This document shows, one piece after another, positions 4,793-8,147 of a stretch of 8,147 bases of DNA. A model generated the notes under the pieces. That model made no database searches. It was given only the letters and a program-made list of their open reading frames with translations, and was not told the origin of the DNA. Made by a program: the position numbers and the translations under genes. This DNA comes from Candidatus Cloacimonadota bacterium (lineage in GTDB: Bacteria; Cloacimonadota; Cloacimonadia; Cloacimonadales; JAFGVF01). The stretch is taken from positions 1-8,147 of the forward strand of contig JAFGVF010000308.1 of the NCBI GenBank assembly GCA_016938155.1. The letters run 5' to 3'. Every line of letters begins with the position of its first letter. The stretch's first letter is position 1.

Positions 4793-7700
4793 TTATTTAG
4801 CAAGCAGCATCTTTGAATTCAGATTCTTTCCATTGTTTGAGAGACGATACATATAGATACCGCTGGAAACAGATTTCCCAACTGAATCAGTACCATTCCA
4901 AACAACATTGTACTGTCCGGCTTTAAGCTGGTCGTTAACCAGAGTATTTACTAACTGACCACGAACATTATAAACCTTCAGGGTTGTAACACCATCAGCA
5001 GGGATATTGAAGCTGATGTTTGTTTCGGGATTGAAGGGGTTCGGATAGTTATTCAAGCTGAAAGTGCGTACAGGAGCAACTTCATCATCATTTCCGGTAC
5101 TGAGGTCGATTGTTGCACGAATCATCAGATTACCTTCAGTAATTGGTGCCCATGCTGCTGCACCCTGCTTGAGATAAGAGTTTCCATTGCTGTTTGTATC
5201 AAATCCGATAGCACTTGCATTGGCTGTTTCAAGAATACAAACATAGAAATCACCATCTACCACATCCTGAATTACAGGATTTGCGGGTACAAGTATGGAG
5301 TTCCAACCTGTCTGGAGGTTAGCCGGAGCAATTGTTGATTGCAGTAATTGAGTTCCTGGCATGCCTTCTGCTCCGTCATTATCAAATACACGATAAATGA
5401 TTGGAGCTGTGCCGACAGTTTCTACATAGAAACTCAGCATCTTCAGAGTAGCCCTGGCTGTACCGTCAAAGAATACACCCATTTGATTGGTGATACCGGC
5501 ATTCATTCCTTCTTCTGCACTATCATCGTCATAGCTGAGAACTTCATAAGTGTCCGGCATAACGAATAAGTTAATTTCTGCAGGCTCGGAAGCACTTCCA
5601 TCATAAACAGCTTTCACTTGATAATAATTGAATGCTTCACCCATTGGGTCTGTATCGGTATAATTGGTATCTGTAGTTGATCCAAGCATTACGAAATCAG
5701 TTCCGTTAGTTGAACTGTAAACTTCATAAGAATCGGCATCACGAGCAACAGGCACTTCATATACAGCTTTTCCGCGAATATTCCAGTTACCATTAATAGA
5801 ACCGGTTGAGCTTTCAAATATTGAAGCCCATGAACTACCTGATTTAATCATATCACCAAAACCACCAACGGCAGGACCGGCATCAATAGGTGCAGGATGG
5901 GTTCCTTGGGTATTACAGCGTAAACCAAACCATAATTCCTGAGTCATGTCGATCATAACAGGTGTTGGAAGTGTGAAAGAGTTCCACTCTCCGGTTGTCG
6001 GGGCTACTACAACTTCATCAACGATGAGGTTAGCAGCATTTACTCCAGTCCAGACACGAACTGAGTATTCGCAGTTTGCTTCATAAGCAAAGAATTCAAT
6101 CTCAGAGAGATACATTCCATGATATGGAAGCAGTTGTGGAAGAGTCCAGCGAGTAGCAATATCGAAATCAGCAGGTTCACCGAAACCGATAGCATCATTG
6201 TTTTCTTCAACACAATAACCCATTGTCTCAAAATCAGGAGCAATAGGTGCTGTCCAGTTAAGCTCAACCGTATCACCATTCTGCATTGCTGTCAGATCTG
6301 TTGGTGGATAGAAGAAACCGGCCGGATAATATGTGAAAGGTACTTCAACTATTGAAGATTCACCTTCATGATAAACGGATGAAATACCGGCAAGATGATT
6401 ACTACCTGAGGAAAGCCCTTCATAAACATAAGCGAAGTTCTGAATTCCGGCATCAACCATAGTACCGTCAAGATAGATATTGTAGCCGAGTAAGGAACGC
6501 TCAGCACTTGCTTCAATGCGACCAACAGAAAATTCTGCATCAAGAGTTACATTACTGTGTTCAGGTGCCGGATTTGGTCTTTCGAGAGCAACAGTTCTGC
6601 CACTTTCAAATACGAAAGCTTGAACAGACCAGTTGTAGTCAAAATCACCTAAATCTGAAAGATTAGCCCAAGTTCCACCGGTCTGAATCTTATCACCGAA
6701 TCCAACAATAGCAGGACCTTCATCACCGCTGGCAGGATATGCACCAGCAACATGGCTGTTTACAGTGTAACCTACCCATAACTCCTGAGTACCATCAATG
6801 GTGAAAGGACTTGGAAGTTGAACTTCGTTCCACTGTCCAACAACTACTTCAGTAATTTCTTCCGACCAAATAAGAGTGGCTGCATTTGCACCCATCCAGA
6901 TTTTGGCTGTATAAGTATTGTCCATTGAACCTGGAACAAAACGCATCATCACGATGTTGTTTCCAATATAATCGGCAAGACTGGCAACATCCCAACGAGC
7001 AGCAACAGAGAATGTACCACCATTGGTTAAACCGATTCCGTTTCCACCCGGTTCATCAGCACACCATCCCATCCAGTCGCCTGGTAAAACAGGTTCTTCC
7101 CAAGTGAGGATTCCGCCTGTTTCGATGATGTTGACATTACTTGGAGGATAGATTCCGTAGAATGGAGGAGTAAATGTAAAATCTACATCAACAATTACTG
7201 ATTCTCCGCTGTCATGAACAGCAGAAACACCGGCTGTAAAGTCGGCATTTGGAATCATATCTACAGGGTTTAGTCTGAATTCGTGAGATTGGATGTTTTG
7301 TCCAACCATCACACCTTCAAGATAAACATTGAAGCCTAACAACTCACGGCTGTTTCTGCTTGCAGGAAGATTTCCTTTTCTTAAGCCGGCAGTATTTGGA
7401 ACAGCTACAACTTCAGCAGACTCAATAAACTCTCTGTCGAGAGCAACAACTCTGCCTGTATCATCTGTTGCATAAGCCTGAATATTCCAGTTGTAATCCA
7501 GTCCCATACCAGAGATAGGAGACCAAGCACCGCCTGTACTGATCATATCACCAAATCCTGCAACAGCAGGACCTGCATCGCAACCGCAGGGATATCCGGT
7601 AGTAGTATTGGCATTTACACCAATCCAAAGCTCTACAGCACCGGTAATCTGGTACGGAGTTGTCAAAGTTATTGTGTTCCAACTGTCGATTATAGGAGCA

Positions 7701-8056
7701 GCAACATTCTCAGTCATAATGAGAGTCGCAGCACTTGCACCTTCCCAAATTTTAACTGCATAAGTACAGGCAGCTTCTTTTGGGAAGAATTTAACTTGAG
7801 TGATTGTTAAACCTGCATACGGAGCTAACCCCGCTGCAGTCCAGCGAATAGCATAATTGATATTTGCAGCAGCACCGGTTCCTATTCCATCATCGTTAGA
7901 ACCGTTGTCATAGTGCATCCAACCGGATGTCCCGGCCGGGTCTGTCCAGGTTACAATACCTGTGTTTCCGTCAACTGCCACATTCGTAGGCGGGTTTTGA
8001 GCAAACAAAACCGCTGCCACGAGGCAGATAAGGATTAAGAGCATTGACTTTTTCAT
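4793..8056 (-). CDS. Large secreted surface protein with split-FN3 modules and T9SS-type sorting tail
   Basis: Secreted protein of 1087 residues, probably cell-surface attached or released by type IX secretion. Order: signal peptide 1-19 (Lys2-Lys3, hydrophobic core, cleavage LFA|QNPP); three modules (about 22-296, 304-577, 584-833), each a fibronectin-III-like domain split by a beta-rich insert; a lone insert-like domain (about 835-985, opening SYDDDSAEEG); a linker; and the sorting domain (about 998-1087). I see no protease, glycosidase or other catalytic motif, so adhesion or ligand binding is the best guess. The frame also opens with a TTG at 8059, but GGAGG (8064-8068) is 7 nt from the ATG at 8056 and only 4 nt from the TTG, so I prefer the ATG. 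The gene is convergent with the HPPD-like gene and shares its terminator; the upstream region holds short inverted repeats. Exact ligand and partner proteins are unknown. Confidence 0.88.
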   Translation of the reverse strand: MKKSMLLILICLVAAVLFAQNPPTNVAVDGNTGIVTWTDPAGTSGWMHYDNGSNDDGIGTGAAANINYAIRWTAAGLAPYAGLTITQVKFFPKEAACTYAVKIWEGASAATLIMTENVAAPIIDSWNTITLTTPYQITGAVELWIGVNANTTTGYPCGCDAGPAVAGFGDMISTGGAWSPISGMGLDYNWNIQAYATDDTGRVVALDREFIESAEVVAVPNTAGLRKGNLPASRNSRELLGFNVYLEGVMVGQNIQSHEFRLNPVDMIPNADFTAGVSAVHDSGESVIVDVDFTFTPPFYGIYPPSNVNIIETGGILTWEEPVLPGDWMGWCADEPGGNGIGLTNGGTFSVAARWDVASLADYIGNNIVMMRFVPGSMDNTYTAKIWMGANAATLIWSEEITEVVVGQWNEVQLPSPFTIDGTQELWVGYTVNSHVAGAYPASGDEGPAIVGFGDKIQTGGTWANLSDLGDFDYNWSVQAFVFESGRTVALERPNPAPEHSNVTLDAEFSVGRIEASAERSLLGYNIYLDGTMVDAGIQNFAYVYEGLSSGSNHLAGISSVYHEGESSIVEVPFTYYPAGFFYPPTDLTAMQNGDTVELNWTAPIAPDFETMGYCVEENNDAIGFGEPADFDIATRWTLPQLLPYHGMYLSEIEFFAYEANCEYSVRVWTGVNAANLIVDEVVVAPTTGEWNSFTLPTPVMIDMTQELWFGLRCNTQGTHPAPIDAGPAVGGFGDMIKSGSSWASIFESSTGSINGNWNIRGKAVYEVPVARDADSYEVYSSTNGTDFVMLGSTTDTNYTDTDPMGEAFNYYQVKAVYDGSASEPAEINLFVMPDTYEVLSYDDDSAEEGMNAGITNQMGVFFDGTARATLKMLSFYVETVGTAPIIYRVFDNDGAEGMPGTQLLQSTIAPANLQTGWNSILVPANPVIQDVVDGDFYVCILETANASAIGFDTNSNGNSYLKQGAAAWAPITEGNLMIRATIDLSTGNDDEVAPVRTFSLNNYPNPFNPETNISFNIPADGVTTLKVYNVRGQLVNTLVNDQLKAGQYNVVWNGTDSVGKSVSSGIYMYRLSNNGKNLNSKMLLAK
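4796..5065 (-). other. C-terminal type IX secretion-type sorting domain (FlgD Ig-like)
   Basis: The last 90 residues carry NYPNPFNPETNISFNIP, then LKVYNVRGQLVNTLV, AGQYNVVWNGTD, SSGIYMYRL and a terminal KMLLAK. This is the standard layout of the Por_Secre_tail / FlgD-like Ig sorting domain that directs FCB proteins across the outer membrane. It is preceded by a short acidic linker (STGNDDEVAPV). This domain is the strongest taxonomic clue in the window. Confidence 0.92.
5558..6307 (-). repeat. Protein module 3: third copy, with a shorter linker
   Basis: Residues 584-604 (PPTDLTA…LNWTAP) are FN3 strands A and B. The insert covers about 610-769, with CVEENNDAIGFG, VRVWTGVNAANL, ELWFGL, PAVGGFGDMI and NWNIRGKA. 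FN3 strands resume at about 773-833 (SYEVYSSTNG…YYQVKAVYDGSAS). The linker between insert and resuming FN3 strands is only a few residues, against about 35 in copies 1 and 2, and the FN3 half is more divergent. Confidence 0.65.
6326..7147 (-). repeat. Protein module 2: second copy of the split FN3 module
   Basis: Residues 304-322 (PPSNVNI…LTWEEP) are FN3 strands A and B. The insert covers about 326-487, with CADEPGGNGIG, AKIWMGANAATL, ELWVGY, PAIVGFGDKI and NWSVQAF. FN3 strands resume at about 520-577 (LLGYNIYLDG…GISSVYHEGES). It is collinear with module 1 throughout, including linker length. Confidence 0.7.
7169..7993 (-). repeat. Protein module 1: FN3-like domain split by a beta-rich insert
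   Basis: Residues 22-41 (PPTNVAV…VTWTDP) match strands A and B of an FN3 domain. Residues about 45-198 are the insert: an acidic Asn/Gly opening (YDNGSNDDGIG), a central AVKIWEGASAATL, then ELWIG, PAVAGFGDMI and NWNIQAYA. After a linker, residues about 236-296 (LLGFNVYLEG…GVSAVHDSGES) supply the remaining FN3 strands. This copy has three Cys in its insert (EAAC and PCGC). Confidence 0.7.
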
Positions 8057-8097
8057 CAATTTTCCTCCAACTTATTATTTTCTGGTTGTATCCAAAT

Positions 8098-8147
8098 AAG
8101 ATTTCTCGTAAATCTTAAACTGTTTCTCTTTCTTCAGAGAAGATTTC
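8098..8147 (-). promoter_or_regulatory. Overlapping inverted repeats upstream of the surface-protein gene
   Basis: AAGATTT (8098-8104) and AAATCTT (8110-8116) form a 7-bp inverted repeat with a 5-nt spacer. TTCTCT (8124-8129) and AGAGAA (8136-8141) form a 6-bp repeat with a 6-nt spacer. AAGATTTC at 8098-8105 recurs directly at 8140-8147, so AAATCTT could pair with either copy. The cluster lies 42-91 nt upstream of the ATG, within the expected promoter or leader. I could not identify a convincing -10/-35 pair here. Confidence 0.4.

Noticed and set aside
5348..7107. Plus-strand open frames opposite the surface-protein gene
   Set aside because: They are short, lack ribosome sites and domain features, and lie antisense to a clear repeat-rich coding region; they are shadows.
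5558..7993. CRISPR array or DNA-level tandem repeat
   Set aside because: The repetition is at protein level with units of about 750-830 nt and substantial divergence, and there are no short identical repeats with spacers.
8057..8059. TTG at 8057-8059 as the start codon of the surface protein
   Set aside because: The ATG one codon downstream has better spacing (7 nt) from GGAGG and is the commoner start codon.

Overview
The window most likely comes from an anaerobic bacterium of the Fibrobacteres-Chlorobi-Bacteroidetes (FCB) superphylum, with Candidatus Cloacimonadota as my best guess. The main evidence is the C-terminus of the large minus-strand protein. It has the NYPNPFNPxTxIxF opening, an FlgD-like Ig fold and a final KMLLAK, the form of type IX secretion (Por_Secre_tail-like) sorting domain common in Cloacimonadota, Ignavibacteria and related lineages. 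The LFA|Q signal peptidase site and a possible Bacteroidetes-style promoter (TTG-N18-TAnnTTTG) agree with this. The phylum is inferred; no ribosomal or marker gene is present.

Layout. (1) 1-942, plus strand: 3' part of a beta-barrel outer-membrane protein whose start lies outside the window. (2) 951-2837, plus strand, 8 nt downstream and probably co-transcribed: a membrane-bound CHASE2 sensor fused to a class III nucleotide cyclase with a full catalytic residue set, probably making cAMP. A perfect 12-bp inverted repeat lies in its first 70 coding bases. (3) 2838-3148: no protein gene, but a candidate folded RNA (2911-3009) and a promoter. (4) 3149-3310: a 53-residue lipoprotein gene, easily missed because it is short, followed by an intrinsic terminator at 3434-3467. 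(5) 3587-4729, plus strand: a two-domain vicinal-oxygen-chelate protein of the 4-hydroxyphenylpyruvate dioxygenase (HPPD) fold. It has the His/His/Glu metal triad, a shortened catalytic domain and a zinc-knuckle-like N-terminus. (6) 4741-4772: a strong bidirectional terminator between convergent genes. (7) 4793-8056, minus strand: a secreted 1087-residue surface protein built from three tandem modules. Each module is a fibronectin-III-like domain split by a beta-rich insert. A lone fourth insert-type domain and the sorting tail follow.

Working together. Genes 1 and 2 are the only clear operon and suggest an envelope protein paired with an envelope-sensing cyclase. The lipoprotein, the HPPD-like protein and the surface protein appear to be separate transcription units. 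Three of the five proteins are predicted in or outside the outer membrane and one spans the inner membrane, so this is mainly a cell-envelope locus. I see no mobile element, CRISPR array, tRNA or rRNA. I do not see one clear new multi-gene system. The points most worth following up are the divergent HPPD-like protein with its Cys/His N-terminus, the split-FN3 modules, the folded intergenic element and the hairpin early in the cyclase gene.
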